Positions 9,415 through 19,011 are shown, numbered from the stretch's first letter. The stretch: 64,000 nucleotides of DNA from Prochlorococcus sp. AG-347-L02 (GCA_003281255.1 QCCL01000006.1:1-64000); one strand, 5' to 3'. Made by a program: numbers and translations. The notes: generated by a model not told the origin, from the letters alone.

Positions 9415-10209
9415 ATGAGAATTCGTTCTTTCTTAGCTTTTGTTATTTCAATTTGTATAACTTTTGCTTTCGTACCTGTTAAAACGTTTGCTTTTTCTGA
9501 AAGAGGAAATGCGCAATTCACAGATGTTGTTAACACAGGAAAAGCTAATGATTGTCCTTCATTAGACACATCTCTTGTCGGATCAATATCTCTAGGGAAT
9601 GGAGATAGTCTTAAAGGAATATGCATGCATCCAACAGAAGTTTATGTAAAAGTGCCAGGGACAAAACGAAAAGCTGCAGAATTTGTTTCTACAAAAATTA
9701 TTAGTCCTAGAAATAACACCACAGTTACAGAAGTTTATGGAGATATAGATTCAGGAACTTTCACTGAAAAGGGTGGTATTGATTTTCAGCTTATTACTGT
9801 ATTAACTCCTGGTGGTTTAGAAGTGCCATTTGCATTCTCAGCAAAAGATCTTACAGCTGATTTACCTTCATCTATTGAGCCAGGCACTGAGGTTAGTGGT
9901 TCAACATTTACACCTAACTACAGAACTGGTGACTTTCTAGATCCTAAGGCAAGAGCTAAAAATACTGGCGTTGAATATGCTCAAGGTTTAGTTGCATTAG
10001 GAGGAGATGACGAAGAACTTGCAAAAGAAAATATTAAAGTAGATGTAAACGGTACTGGCGTTATTACTCTTTCAATCAACAATGTAGATTCTGACACAGA
10101 CGAATTTGCTGGTACTTTTGAAGCTATCCAACCTTCAGATACAGATATGGGTTCAAAGGATCCACTTGATGTAAAAATAATTGGGGAGCTTTACGGAAGA
10201 AAGGCATAA
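9415..10209 (+). CDS. psbO: Photosystem II manganese-stabilizing protein PsbO
   Basis: The 33-kDa extrinsic lumenal protein that stabilises the Mn4CaO5 cluster of the oxygen-evolving complex. From the ATG at 9415 the product is 264 residues, beginning MRIRS followed by a hydrophobic export signal and an AFA-type cleavage site (about residue 26). The ATG at 9370 would put 15 residues in front of the signal and is less likely. The two cysteines that form the PsbO disulfide are visible (NDCPSLD and KGICMHP). The TFTPNYRTGDFLDP and GELYGRK stretches are typical. A strong terminator follows directly, so it is probably monocistronic. Confidence 0.96.
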   Translation: MRIRSFLAFVISICITFAFVPVKTFAFSERGNAQFTDVVNTGKANDCPSLDTSLVGSISLGNGDSLKGICMHPTEVYVKVPGTKRKAAEFVSTKIISPRNNTTVTEVYGDIDSGTFTEKGGIDFQLITVLTPGGLEVPFAFSAKDLTADLPSSIEPGTEVSGSTFTPNYRTGDFLDPKARAKNTGVEYAQGLVALGGDDEELAKENIKVDVNGTGVITLSINNVDSDTDEFAGTFEAIQPSDTDMGSKDPLDVKIIGELYGRKA

Positions 10210-10223
10210 ATCCTACTTAAGAG

Positions 10224-10253
10224 AAAAAGAGGGTTAAACCCCTCTTTTTTTTT
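10224..10253 (+). terminator. Rho-independent terminator of psbO
   Basis: AAAAAGAGGG pairs with CCCTCTTTTT around a 6-base loop and is followed by an unbroken T run. It lies 15 bases after the psbO stop codon. Confidence 0.9.
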
Positions 10254-10282
10254 CAAAAATTTTTTCTTTATCAATTAAAAAA

Positions 10283-11458
10283 ATGGAATTACAACAAAAA
10301 ACTAAAACAGATACTAATGGACTGATACCTCCTTATGGAGGGGAGCTAAAAAATTTAATTATCAAAGATAAAAACCTCAAAATTGATCTTATCTCTAAAG
10401 CTACTTACGAGTTTGAATGTAGCGAGAGAAATGCATGCGATGTAGAACTTTTGATGGTTGGGGCTTTTTCTCCATTGGAAGGGTTTATGGATGAAAATAA
10501 CTACAATTCGGTAATCAAAAATAATAGAAATACAAACGGGTTGCTTTTTGGCTTACCAATTGTATTTGATTCAAATAATGAACAAGTAAAAGCTGGAGAG
10601 ACAATATTGCTTTCTTATAAAAAACAAAAAATAGCAGTTTTAGAAGTTAGCTCTAGATGGGAGCCTGACAAATCCTTAGAAGCTGAACTTTGTTATGGTA
10701 CTAATTCCTTAGATCATCCTGCTGTTAAGATGATTTTTAACGAGAGAGGGAGATATTATATAGGAGGAAGAGTTTATGGTTTCGAACTCCCAATTAGAGA
10801 ATTCCCTTGCAAAACCCCAGAAGAAGTTAGATCTACACTGCCATCAAATCATGATGTAGTTGCATTTCAATGCAGAAATCCAATTCATAGAGCACATTAT
10901 GAATTATTTACTAATGCCTTACTGTCAGATAATGTCTCCTCTAACTCAGTTGTTTTAGTGCACCCAACTTGTGGACCAACTCAACAAGATGATATCCCTG
11001 GAAAAGTTAGATATTTGACCTATAAAGAATTAGAAGAGGAAATATCTGATGAAAGAATAAAATGGGCTTTTTTACCTTATTCAATGCATATGGCAGGGCC
11101 AAGAGAAGCTCTTCAACATATGATAATCAGAAGAAATTATGGCTGCACCCACTTTATTATCGGTAGAGATATGGCTGGTTGTAAGTCGTCATCAACTGGT
11201 GAAGATTTTTATGGTCCATATGACGCCCAGAATTTTGCAAATAAGTGTGCAGATGAATTGATGATGCAAACTGTTCCTTCAAAAAATTTAGTTTATACGA
11301 AGGAAAAAGGATATATATCAGCTGAAGAAGCTAAAGAATTTAATTATGAAATTATGAAACTTAGTGGTACTGAATTTAGAAAGAAATTGAGGAATGGCGA
11401 ACCAATTCCTGAATGGTTTGCATTCAAAAGTGTAGTAGATGTTCTAAGACGCTCTTAA
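10283..11458 (+). CDS. sat: Sulfate adenylyltransferase (ATP sulfurylase)
   Basis: Activates sulfate with ATP to adenosine phosphosulfate, the first step of assimilatory sulfate reduction. 391 residues with the family's QCRNPIHRAHYE motif (Q-x-R-N-P-x-H-R-x-H, near residue 195) and the later GRDMAG and GTEFR motifs. It is the single-chain ATP sulfurylase, not the CysD/CysN type. There is no fused APS kinase domain. It starts shortly after the psbO terminator, so it needs its own promoter in a short AT-rich gap, or depends on read-through. Confidence 0.96.
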   Translation: MELQQKTKTDTNGLIPPYGGELKNLIIKDKNLKIDLISKATYEFECSERNACDVELLMVGAFSPLEGFMDENNYNSVIKNNRNTNGLLFGLPIVFDSNNEQVKAGETILLSYKKQKIAVLEVSSRWEPDKSLEAELCYGTNSLDHPAVKMIFNERGRYYIGGRVYGFELPIREFPCKTPEEVRSTLPSNHDVVAFQCRNPIHRAHYELFTNALLSDNVSSNSVVLVHPTCGPTQQDDIPGKVRYLTYKELEEEISDERIKWAFLPYSMHMAGPREALQHMIIRRNYGCTHFIIGRDMAGCKSSSTGEDFYGPYDAQNFANKCADELMMQTVPSKNLVYTKEKGYISAEEAKEFNYEIMKLSGTEFRKKLRNGEPIPEWFAFKSVVDVLRRS

Positions 11459-11504
11459 TATTGTTTTATTATTAGTATTATAGATTTATTAAAGATTTTT
11501 TATC

Positions 11505-13358
11505 GTGAACAAACGTTGGAGAAACGTAGGACTATACGTCCTAGCTGTTATTACTGTAATTTTCATTGGTACTTCAGTTTTTGATAAACCTAGTACTGAA
11601 AGTTCTACAAAGACCTTAAGATATAGTGATTTTATAGAGGCAGTCCAAGATAAAGAAATCAGTAGAGTCCTAATATCTCCAGATAATGCCACAGCTCAAG
11701 TTGTTGAAAATGATGGGAGCAGGTCTGAGGTCAATTTAGCCCCTGACAAAGATTTATTAAAAATACTTACTGAGAATAATGTAGATATAGCTGTAACTCC
11801 TACAAAATTAGCCAATCCATGGCAACAGGCCGTAAGTAGCTTGATTTTCCCAGTACTTTTGATTGCAGGCCTATTTTTTCTTTTCAGAAGATCCCAAAGT
11901 GGTAATGCTGGAGGCGGCAACCCTGCAATGAGTTTTGGGAAGAGCAAAGCTAGATTACAAATGGAACCATCTACACAAGTCACCTTTTCAGATGTTGCAG
12001 GTGTTGAGGGTGCAAAATTAGAACTTACAGAAGTTGTAGATTTTCTTAAGAGCCCAGATAGATTCACTGCAGTTGGAGCAAAAATCCCAAAGGGAGTTCT
12101 TCTTGTTGGCCCTCCTGGTACAGGAAAAACATTGTTAGCAAAAGCAGTAGCTGGAGAAGCAGGCGTACCTTTTTTCTCAATATCTGGTTCAGAATTCGTA
12201 GAGATGTTTGTGGGAGTTGGAGCTAGCAGAGTTAGAGATCTTTTTGAACAAGCTAAAAAGAATGCTCCTTGTATTGTGTTCATTGACGAAATAGATGCAG
12301 TTGGAAGACAAAGAGGTGCTGGTATGGGAGGGGGAAATGATGAAAGAGAACAAACATTAAATCAACTCTTAACCGAAATGGATGGTTTCGAAGGCAATTC
12401 AGGAATAATAATAGTAGCTGCCACCAACAGACCAGATGTCTTGGATTCAGCTCTAATGCGCCCTGGCAGATTCGATCGACAGGTAACGGTAGATAGACCA
12501 GATTATGCTGGAAGATTGCAGATATTAAATGTTCATGCGAAAGATAAAACTCTTTCAAAAGACGTTGATTTAGATAAAGTCGCTAGAAGAACACCAGGAT
12601 TTACTGGTGCAGATTTAGCAAATCTTCTAAATGAAGCAGCAATACTAGCAGCTAGAAAAGATTTAGATAAAGTAAGTAATGATGAAGTTGGTGATGCCAT
12701 TGAAAGAGTTATGGCAGGTCCAGAAAAGAAAGATAGAGTTATCAGTGATAAGAAAAAAGAATTAGTTGCTTATCACGAAGCTGGTCATGCACTCGTTGGA
12801 GCATTAATGCCTGATTATGATCCCGTTGCAAAAGTTTCAATAATTCCAAGAGGTCAAGCTGGAGGTTTAACCTTCTTCACTCCCAGTGAAGAAAGGATGG
12901 AATCTGGTCTTTACTCTCGTTCTTACCTTCAAAATCAAATGGCTGTAGCTCTTGGTGGAAGAGTTGCTGAAGAAATAGTCTATGGCGAAGAAGAGGTAAC
13001 AACCGGAGCTTCAAATGATTTACAACAGGTTGCCAATGTAGCAAGACAAATGATCACTAAATTTGGTATGAGTGACAAAATAGGTCCAGTCGCTCTAGGT
13101 CAATCTCAAGGTGGAATGTTTTTAGGAAGAGATATGAGTTCTACAAGAGACTTCTCTGAAGACACTGCCGCAACAATTGATGTAGAGGTTTCAGAACTTG
13201 TTGATGTCGCCTACAAGAGAGCTACAAAAGTTTTATCAGATAATAGATCAGTTCTAGACGAAATGGCTCAAATGCTAATTGAAAGAGAAACTATAGACAC
13301 TGAAGATATTCAAGATTTGCTTAATCGATCAGACGTTAAAGTGGCAAATTATATCTAG
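11505..13358 (+). CDS. ftsH: ATP-dependent zinc metalloprotease FtsH
   Basis: Membrane AAA+ protease; in cyanobacteria its relatives degrade damaged D1 and other membrane proteins. Two membrane helices (about residues 8-25 and 105-125) flank a periplasmic or lumenal domain. The AAA domain has Walker A GPPGTGKT (about 202), Walker B FIDEID (about 258), and the second region of homology ending MRPGRFDRQ. The zinc site HEAGH is at about 424-428. GTG start. 617 residues is typical. Which of the several cyanobacterial FtsH paralogues this is cannot be told from the sequence alone. Confidence 0.97.
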   Translation: MNKRWRNVGLYVLAVITVIFIGTSVFDKPSTESSTKTLRYSDFIEAVQDKEISRVLISPDNATAQVVENDGSRSEVNLAPDKDLLKILTENNVDIAVTPTKLANPWQQAVSSLIFPVLLIAGLFFLFRRSQSGNAGGGNPAMSFGKSKARLQMEPSTQVTFSDVAGVEGAKLELTEVVDFLKSPDRFTAVGAKIPKGVLLVGPPGTGKTLLAKAVAGEAGVPFFSISGSEFVEMFVGVGASRVRDLFEQAKKNAPCIVFIDEIDAVGRQRGAGMGGGNDEREQTLNQLLTEMDGFEGNSGIIIVAATNRPDVLDSALMRPGRFDRQVTVDRPDYAGRLQILNVHAKDKTLSKDVDLDKVARRTPGFTGADLANLLNEAAILAARKDLDKVSNDEVGDAIERVMAGPEKKDRVISDKKKELVAYHEAGHALVGALMPDYDPVAKVSIIPRGQAGGLTFFTPSEERMESGLYSRSYLQNQMAVALGGRVAEEIVYGEEEVTTGASNDLQQVANVARQMITKFGMSDKIGPVALGQSQGGMFLGRDMSSTRDFSEDTAATIDVEVSELVDVAYKRATKVLSDNRSVLDEMAQMLIERETIDTEDIQDLLNRSDVKVANYI

Positions 13359-13377
13359 TTTTAAAAATAAATATTTA

Positions 13378-14004
13378 ATGAATATTAAAGTAGATTCTTT
13401 TTCTAATTTACTCCTAAAAGATTCTTTTTTTTTACTCATAAAACCTGAAGAGAATATCTACTTAAATACTTCTATAAGAAATTCATTTTTTGAAGAATTA
13501 GGAAGCTTAGTAAAATTAGGATTAAAGAATATTGAAATAAGTTGGTCAAACAACGAAAAGTGGTTGGATTTCGTATCCGAAATCAAACTCAACTTTCCAA
13601 GAACTAATTTAGGCTCTGCCTCCATAGTTAATAAGCAATCAATAGAAGATTCATTAAAAATTGGATTAAATTTTTCTATGATGAAATTTTGGGATAAAGA
13701 TCTTTTCAATTATTCGAAGTCTAAAAATTATTTATTAATTCCTGGAATTAAAAATTTAAAAGATCTCGAGGAAGCAGTAAATCTAAATTGCAACGTTATC
13801 AAAATTTATCCAATAAAAAGTAAAGCTAGTTCAATAGATATACTCAACTTTGAAAGCATAGATTTCATTGCTGCTGGAGGCCTATCAATCAATGATGTAA
13901 AAACTTATAAATCTTTAGGATATAAAGCAATCGTGATTGGAGATAGAGGTATTATAAATAAAAAATTTGATCCAAAAATATGTGAATGGCTCAAAAAAAA
14001 TTAA
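13378..14004 (+). CDS. KDPG/KHG aldolase-like protein
   Basis: A TIM-barrel protein of 208 residues resembling Eda, which splits 2-keto-3-deoxy-6-phosphogluconate into pyruvate and glyceraldehyde-3-phosphate. The Schiff-base lysine is visible in VIKIYP (K142), the conserved glutamate in IEISW (E53), and the phosphate-binding AAGGLS near residue 162. The arginine that normally follows the glutamate by four residues is a serine here (S57), and overall conservation is weak, so the substrate may differ. It follows ftsH by 19 bases on the same strand. Confidence 0.75.
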   Translation: MNIKVDSFSNLLLKDSFFLLIKPEENIYLNTSIRNSFFEELGSLVKLGLKNIEISWSNNEKWLDFVSEIKLNFPRTNLGSASIVNKQSIEDSLKIGLNFSMMKFWDKDLFNYSKSKNYLLIPGIKNLKDLEEAVNLNCNVIKIYPIKSKASSIDILNFESIDFIAAGGLSINDVKTYKSLGYKAIVIGDRGIINKKFDPKICEWLKKN

Positions 14005-14038
14005 ATCAAATATGAATATAATTTATTCAACAAAACTA

Positions 14039-15136
14039 CTAATTATCGATTAAGCCACATTGAGCTTGATTCAGTAGTAAATGATCAGCAAGTACTAAAG
14101 CCACCATAGCATCAACCATAGGAACTGCTCTTGGTAGAACACATGGATCATGTCTCCCTTTTGCTTTCATCAAAACTTCTTTTCCTTCAGCATTTACTGT
14201 TTTCTGTTCTTTTCCAATAGTTGCTGTAGGTTTAAAAGCTATCTTCATCTCAATATTTTCGCCATTACTTATTCCTCCCTGGATACCACCTGAATTATTG
14301 GATATTGTTCTTAACTTCCTAATATCATCAGATTTAATGAAGGCATCATTATGTTCGCTTCCTTTTAAATAAGTTCCAGAAAAACCTGAACCTATTTCAA
14401 ACCCTTTCGTAGCAGGCAAAGACATCAAAGCCTTTGCTAAATCAGCTTCTAATTTATCAAAAACAGGCATTCCAAGACCAGAAGGGGCATTTCTTACAAG
14501 ACATTCAATAACGCCGCCACAAGAGTCTCCCTGACGCTTTAATTGCTTAATTCTCTCAATCATTTCTACTGATACCAGTTCATCAGGACATCTAACAATA
14601 TTAGAATCTATTTTATTGAGAGAAATCTTTTCTTTATTTATATCAGAATCAATATCATGTATACGCTTTACCCAAGATAGTATTTCAGTGTTACAGAAGT
14701 TTTTTAATAATTGTTTTGCTACAGCACCAGCAGCTACTCTCCCAATTGTCTCTCTTGCAGAGGCTCTTCCACCACCAGAACTTGCCTGAATTCCATATTT
14801 CAGATGATACGTACCATCTGCATGAGAAGGTCTAAATACTTGCTCCAAATTATCATAATCTCCTGGTCTTTGATCCTTGTTTCTTACCAACATCGCTATT
14901 GGAGTTCCAAGTGTTAACCCTTCCTTTATCCCACTTAATATTTCAATTTTATCTTCTTCATTTCTGGGTGTTGTAATATCACTTTGGCCAGGTCTGCGCC
15001 TATCTAATTCATTTTGTATCAGATCTATATCTACTTTTAACTTAGGGGGACAACCATCAAGGATAACTCCTACTGCACCACCATGTGATTCTCCAAAAGT
15101 ACTAACACGAAAAATTTTCCCAAAACTACTACTCAT
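14039..15136 (-). CDS. aroC: Chorismate synthase
   Basis: Makes chorismate from EPSP with reduced FMN, the last common step of aromatic synthesis. The family signatures are clear: [17 protein letters not shown] at the N-terminus, [12 protein letters not shown], and [21 protein letters not shown] in the middle, with the [17 protein letters not shown] stretch near the C-terminus. 365 residues is normal. It converges on the Eda-like gene and lies downstream of psbA, separated from it by a strong terminator. Chorismate users in this window are menF and trpG/pabA. Confidence 0.97.
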   Translation of the reverse strand: MSSSFGKIFRVSTFGESHGGAVGVILDGCPPKLKVDIDLIQNELDRRRPGQSDITTPRNEEDKIEILSGIKEGLTLGTPIAMLVRNKDQRPGDYDNLEQVFRPSHADGTYHLKYGIQASSGGGRASARETIGRVAAGAVAKQLLKNFCNTEILSWVKRIHDIDSDINKEKISLNKIDSNIVRCPDELVSVEMIERIKQLKRQGDSCGGVIECLVRNAPSGLGMPVFDKLEADLAKALMSLPATKGFEIGSGFSGTYLKGSEHNDAFIKSDDIRKLRTISNNSGGIQGGISNGENIEMKIAFKPTATIGKEQKTVNAEGKEVLMKAKGRHDPCVLPRAVPMVDAMVALVLADHLLLNQAQCGLIDN

Positions 15137-15196
15137 AGAAATATCAAATGTTTTATCTATATATAAACATTATATGAAACCAATTGAAAATTAAAC

Positions 15197-15224
15197 AAAA
15201 AAAAAGCCCCCAAAAAGGGGGCTT
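15197..15224 (-). terminator. Rho-independent terminator of psbA
   Basis: Read on the minus strand, AAGCCCCC pairs with GGGGGCTT around a 5-base loop, followed by a run of nine Ts. It lies about 20 bases after the psbA stop, a G+C-rich hairpin in an otherwise AT-rich region. Confidence 0.95.
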
Positions 15225-15245
15225 GTAAATTTAAGAACTTTAAGC

Positions 15246-16328
15246 TTAACCGATAGCTGGAGCTGAAAGAGCTACTGTTGTAGACTCAGCTGCTGCTAGA
15301 TCAAGTGGGAAGTTGTGAGCGTTACGCTCGTGCATTACTTCCATACCTAGGTTTGCTCTGTTAAGAACGTCACCCCATGTAGGAACAATCTTACCGTTTG
15401 CATCAACAACTGACTGGTTGAAGTTGAAACCGTTAAGGTTGAATGCCATTGTGCAGATACCCATTGAAGTTAACCATACACAAACAACTGGGAATACAGC
15501 TAGGAAGAAGTGAAGACTTCTGCTGTTGTTGAAACTTGCATATTGGAAGATCAAACGACCGAAGTAGCCATGAGCTGCAACGATGTTGTATGTTTCTTCT
15601 TCTTGTCCGAACTTGTAACCATAGTTCTGAGACTCTGTCTCAGTTGTTTCTCTGATTAGAGATGAAGTAACAAGTGAACCGTGCATAGCTGAGAATAAAG
15701 ATCCTCCGAACATACCAGCAACACCAGCCATATGGAATGGGTGCATAAGAATGTTGTGCTCTGCCTGGAAAACAAACATGAAGTTGAATGTTCCAGAGAT
15801 ACCTAGAGGCATTCCGTCAGAGAATGAACCTTGACCGAATGGGTATACAAGAAATACTGCGAAAGCTGCTGAAACTGGTGCAGAGTATGCAACACAGATC
15901 CAAGGACGCATACCTAAACGGTATGAAAGCTCCCACTGTCTTCCCATGTATGCTGAGATACCAATTAGGAAGTGGAAAATTACAAGCTGGTAAGGACCAC
16001 CGTTGTATAACCACTCATCTACAGTAGCTGCTTCCCAAATTGGGTAGAAGTGTAGACCAATAGCGTTAGATGAAGGAACAACTGCACCTGAGATGATGTT
16101 GTTTCCGTATAGGAATGAACCAGCAACTGGCTCTCTAATTCCGTCGATGTCTACTGGTGGTGCTGCGATGAATGCAACGATGAAGCAAGCCGCTGCTGTA
16201 AGAAGGCATGGAATCATTAAGACGCCGAACCAACCAACATAAATTCTGTTGTTAGTTGATGTTACCCACTCACAAAACTGTGGCCAACCTTTTAACAGCG
16301 AAGAACGCTGCTGCTGAATAGTTGTCAT
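15246..16328 (-). CDS. psbA: Photosystem II reaction-centre protein D1
   Basis: Core photosystem II subunit that binds the Mn cluster, P680 chlorophylls, pheophytin and QB. The 360-residue sequence is nearly canonical: [18 protein letters not shown] helix A-B loop, [18 protein letters not shown], and the [13 protein letters not shown] carboxyl end with a short extension after the alanine that is the usual processing site. The N-terminus is one residue longer than in Synechococcus D1. The position equal to D1 residue 130 is glutamine (GRQWELSYR), as in D1:1-type proteins. Codon choice is visibly richer in C-ending codons than in its neighbours, as expected for a very highly expressed gene. No second psbA lies in the window. 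Confidence 0.99.
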   Translation of the reverse strand: MTTIQQQRSSLLKGWPQFCEWVTSTNNRIYVGWFGVLMIPCLLTAAACFIVAFIAAPPVDIDGIREPVAGSFLYGNNIISGAVVPSSNAIGLHFYPIWEAATVDEWLYNGGPYQLVIFHFLIGISAYMGRQWELSYRLGMRPWICVAYSAPVSAAFAVFLVYPFGQGSFSDGMPLGISGTFNFMFVFQAEHNILMHPFHMAGVAGMFGGSLFSAMHGSLVTSSLIRETTETESQNYGYKFGQEEETYNIVAAHGYFGRLIFQYASFNNSRSLHFFLAVFPVVCVWLTSMGICTMAFNLNGFNFNQSVVDANGKIVPTWGDVLNRANLGMEVMHERNAHNFPLDLAAAESTTVALSAPAIG

Positions 16329-16343
16329 GAGTTCGTAAAGTAT

Positions 16344-16359
16344 GTCTCTAATTTGAGAC
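16344..16359 (-). promoter_or_regulatory. Small hairpin in the psbA 5' leader
   Basis: GTCTC pairs with GAGAC around a 6-base loop, 15 bases upstream of the psbA start codon. It could affect ribosome access or message stability. Pairing is seen; a role is inference. Confidence 0.35.
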
Positions 16360-16394
16360 GTGTAAATAAAACGGAAAATACTTCCGCTTCGAAG

Positions 16395-16400
16395 ATTTTA
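16395..16400 (-). promoter_or_regulatory. Possible psbA -10 element
   Basis: On the minus strand TAAAAT lies 67 bases upstream of the psbA start. A TTTACA at 16421-16426 resembles a -35 but is 20 bases away, longer than usual, so the pair is only a candidate. Confidence 0.35.
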
Positions 16401-16515
16401 GACCAAAATCGCCAAAAATGTGTAAATAATTTTTCTTTTAGTAAACTTATTTTTTTTTAAATAGAAGAAAAGAACTTCCATGTCTTAAGATTTTCTTTGG
16501 TATTGAGGGTTCTAC

Positions 16516-16644
16516 TTGGTAATAATCGAATGGCTTCTTAATGGAAAAAGATCTAGAGAGGTAGTTTCGTTAAGAGAGGCCAAGCATAGAAGGCTGCAAT
16601 TAGAGGCTTTTGGAGCTGTTATCTATTGGAGTGAAAGAATCTAG
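16516..16644 (+). CDS. Short ORF behind the psbA promoter region, unknown function
   Basis: A TTG-started frame of 42 residues reading roughly (M)VIIEWLLNGKRSREV, then VSLREAKHRRLQLEAFGAV and ending IYWSERI. A GAGGG ribosome-binding-like sequence lies 6 bases before the TTG. The composition looks like coding sequence (tryptophans, mixed charge, compact helix) and uses GC-containing codons unlike the surrounding AT-rich non-coding DNA. It is divergent from psbA, in the otherwise empty 435-bp gap 16329-16763. I do not recognise a function. The rest of this gap holds the psbA promoter region and unremarkable AT-rich DNA. Confidence 0.6.
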   Translation: MVIIEWLLNGKRSREVVSLREAKHRRLQLEAFGAVIYWSERI

Positions 16645-16763
16645 TTTTATAAGTTATGAGAGTTAGCAAAAAAAAATAAAAATATTGAATATTAAATAAA
16701 CTTATCTATTAAATAAAAAATCCTTATTAGTTTTCAGCAATTTATTGTTCTGGTTTATTAATT

Positions 16764-17669
16764 TCAAAGACTTTCAAACTCTTGAACCCATTTTTTTTTG
16801 GAACAAATTACTTCTTTTTTTGTGTAGCTCATGGCAATTTTTTTTTCCTTGTAAGAGACTTCTCCAATAAAAACCGGCCAAATCAATTGGTCTCCATCAT
16901 ATTTGTGAATTATTCCTTGGCTATCCAGAAATAATGGATCACCTTTTTTAATTATTTTCCAATCTTGGTTTATTCTTTCAGTATGAATTAAGCCATTAAT
17001 ATCTCCTTTTTCATCTCTTGGATAATCTATACTCCCTTGATGCACATGAACAACCAATTCCTTCGGGAGATCTATAAGATTGTTTTTCAATTTATCTATC
17101 TCTTCCCTTAGGGCACTAATTATTAGGGAGAATCTATCTATGATTTTTGGATCATAAAAATTTTGTGCTACAGCTCCTATTTCAATAACTAGACCACATG
17201 GCCAAGCTTCTACAAGAAAGCCTGTTTGGGCTTTATCTTTTTCGTGCAAATAAATAGGCAATCCAAATTTGTTCTGAAGTAATGCAGCTAAACAAAAATC
17301 TTTGAATCTCCTCCCATACAAAACAATGCTTGTTCCCATATTTGCAGTAGTAGTATGCAAATCAATTGCAATTTGACAGGGTTTAGATCCGTTAATTCCA
17401 AATTCATCTACTAAAAAATTAGCTCTATTTGTTTCATAACAGCTATTTTTGTGTTGATCAAAATTCTCACTTTCTTTAAAAGATCTATTTAAATCTATAT
17501 CTATATATCTACACCCTTTTTCATAGGCAGCAGGATTACCTATGATGTACTCATACTCAATACCATGATTTAACCTATTTTCCTCTCTATTAAATCGCTT
17601 AACCGCCCAAACAGGATTAATTTCATTGCCATGAGTGCCTGAAACAATAAGAATTCTTTGAACAGTCAT
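16764..17669 (-). CDS. Aspartoacylase-like zinc carboxypeptidase (AstE/AspA family)
   Basis: A 301-residue protein of the family that hydrolyses N-acetyl-aspartate and related N-acyl amino acids. The zinc ligands are visible as GTHGNE (H13, E16) and DLHTTT (H105), and the DIDLNRSF and VEIGAVAQ segments match the family. The substrate cannot be told from sequence. Its start codon is only 23 bases from that of the divergent glutathione-transferase gene. Confidence 0.88.
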   Translation of the reverse strand: MTVQRILIVSGTHGNEINPVWAVKRFNREENRLNHGIEYEYIIGNPAAYEKGCRYIDIDLNRSFKESENFDQHKNSCYETNRANFLVDEFGINGSKPCQIAIDLHTTTANMGTSIVLYGRRFKDFCLAALLQNKFGLPIYLHEKDKAQTGFLVEAWPCGLVIEIGAVAQNFYDPKIIDRFSLIISALREEIDKLKNNLIDLPKELVVHVHQGSIDYPRDEKGDINGLIHTERINQDWKIIKKGDPLFLDSQGIIHKYDGDQLIWPVFIGEVSYKEKKIAMSYTKKEVICSKKKWVQEFESL

Positions 17670-17692
17670 TTTTTCTTTAAAAATAAAATTTC

Positions 17693-18637
17693 ATGCAAAA
17701 TAAATACCTAATTAAGGCCTCAAAAAAATTTTGGTTTTGGTTTTGGAAACAATTAATGAATGGCTTCGCACCATCAGATTCACATGGTAATTATAAAAGA
17801 CCTAGAGGTATAACAATTGATAGTGAATACGATATTAATAATGAAAATAAACAAATTTATTTATTGGTAGGGAATTCTTGTCCATGGTGTCAAAGAACTT
17901 TACTCCTCCACGAAATAAAACATTTATCTAAAAAAGTAAAAGTTATTTTTTTAAAAGCAGATATTGAGCATGGCGAATGGATTTTTAATAACAAGATTAA
18001 AGGATGTATGAGACTTTCTGACCTCTACAAAAAAGCAAATAAAAAGATAATTTTTAGAGCGACTTTACCTCTCTTAATCAGTTGCGTAAAAGATAAAGTA
18101 AATATTTTGTCTAATGAAAGTTCCCAGATAATAAAACTACTCAATTCAATAAAAATTCAATCAAAATATCAGATACTAACTATTAAAGACTGTAATCAAA
18201 AATTTTTAGATTTAATTAATGACAGCATTAATGATGGCGTATATAAATGTGGTTTCGCCAGAAACCAGTCAGCTTACGAAAAAGCAAGTCAAAATCTTTT
18301 CGCAGCTATAAATGAAGTTGAAAATTTACTCCAGAAAAACAAAGGGGACTGGATATTTGGAGAAGAGTTAACCTACGCAGATATTTACCTATTTCCAACG
18401 CTCATAAGATGGGAGTTGATATATAGCAAACTTTTCAAATGTACTGAAAAAGAATTATCAAGTTTCGAAAAGATTATTGAATGGAGATTAAAATTCTTTA
18501 ACTTAACTAACGTAAATAGGACATGCTTCGACAACGAATGGAAAAAAGATTACTACAAAGCTTTATTCCCTTTAAACCCAAATCAACTAATCCCAGTTTT
18601 ACCATCGTTAGAGGAAATAATGAGATTAGAGTCCTAA
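17693..18637 (+). CDS. Glutathione S-transferase, Xi/Omega-like
   Basis: A 314-residue two-domain protein. An N-terminal thioredoxin fold has NSCPWCQRTLLLHE (C63, C66), and a cis-proline region with RATLPLL and NESSQIIKLLN, which resembles glutathionyl-hydroquinone reductases (Xi class). A C-terminal helical domain carries GDWIFGEELTYADIYLFPTLIRWE, the usual GST helical motif. The CPWC pair is unusual for Xi enzymes, which more often have CPWA. It is probably involved in glutathione-dependent reduction or detoxification. A start at ATG 17756 would remove the hydrophobic FWFWFW stretch. Confidence 0.85.
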   Translation: MQNKYLIKASKKFWFWFWKQLMNGFAPSDSHGNYKRPRGITIDSEYDINNENKQIYLLVGNSCPWCQRTLLLHEIKHLSKKVKVIFLKADIEHGEWIFNNKIKGCMRLSDLYKKANKKIIFRATLPLLISCVKDKVNILSNESSQIIKLLNSIKIQSKYQILTIKDCNQKFLDLINDSINDGVYKCGFARNQSAYEKASQNLFAAINEVENLLQKNKGDWIFGEELTYADIYLFPTLIRWELIYSKLFKCTEKELSSFEKIIEWRLKFFNLTNVNRTCFDNEWKKDYYKALFPLNPNQLIPVLPSLEEIMRLES

Positions 18638-18764
18638 AAAATATATAAATCAATTTCGAAAAAAAAATGATGTTGTAATGAACACTTATTTAGTTCATAG
18701 ATAATGCAATTTCATTAGAAATTAACTATGTTATGTATGTCTACTAAAGTACGAAAAGCTTAAA

Positions 18765-18983
18765 ATGAAATCCATTGACGAACACATCCAAAAAGATCAA
18801 TCGGAAATCGAATCTGCAAAAGCAGAGGGCAATTTTCCAAAGGTCAGACATTTAACTGAAGAGCTAAAAGGACTCGAAGAATATAAGGATCATCATCCAG
18901 ATGATAAACATGATCCTAATGCTTTGGAACTATTCTGTGATGCCAACCCAGATGAACCAGAATGTCTTGTTTATGATGATTAA
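18765..18983 (+). CDS. CP12-like Calvin-cycle regulator lacking the N-terminal cysteine pair
   Basis: A 72-residue acidic, disordered-looking protein ending ELFCDANPDEPECLVYDD. This is the CP12 C-terminal half, with cysteines C58 and C67 that form the redox-sensitive disulfide binding GAPDH. The N-terminal cysteine pair and the usual AWD_VEEL core that contacts phosphoribulokinase are missing; a weak relic reads HLTEELKGLEEY. In other cyanobacteria CP12 inactivates GAPDH and PRK in the dark. Here it could bind GAPDH, but the PRK interaction must differ. A terminator follows. Confidence 0.88.
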   Translation: MKSIDEHIQKDQSEIESAKAEGNFPKVRHLTEELKGLEEYKDHHPDDKHDPNALELFCDANPDEPECLVYDD

Positions 18984-19011
18984 GTTTTCTTTGTAATAGA
19001 TAATGCACAAC

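Noticed and set aside
11696..12283. Long minus-strand open frame opposite ftsH
   Set aside because: It lies fully inside ftsH, whose motifs are certain, and its composition is proline- and threonine-rich, as expected from a shadow of conserved glycine-rich coding sequence.
15788..16027. Plus-strand open frame opposite psbA
   Set aside because: Fully antisense to the highly conserved D1 gene; no start context or known family.
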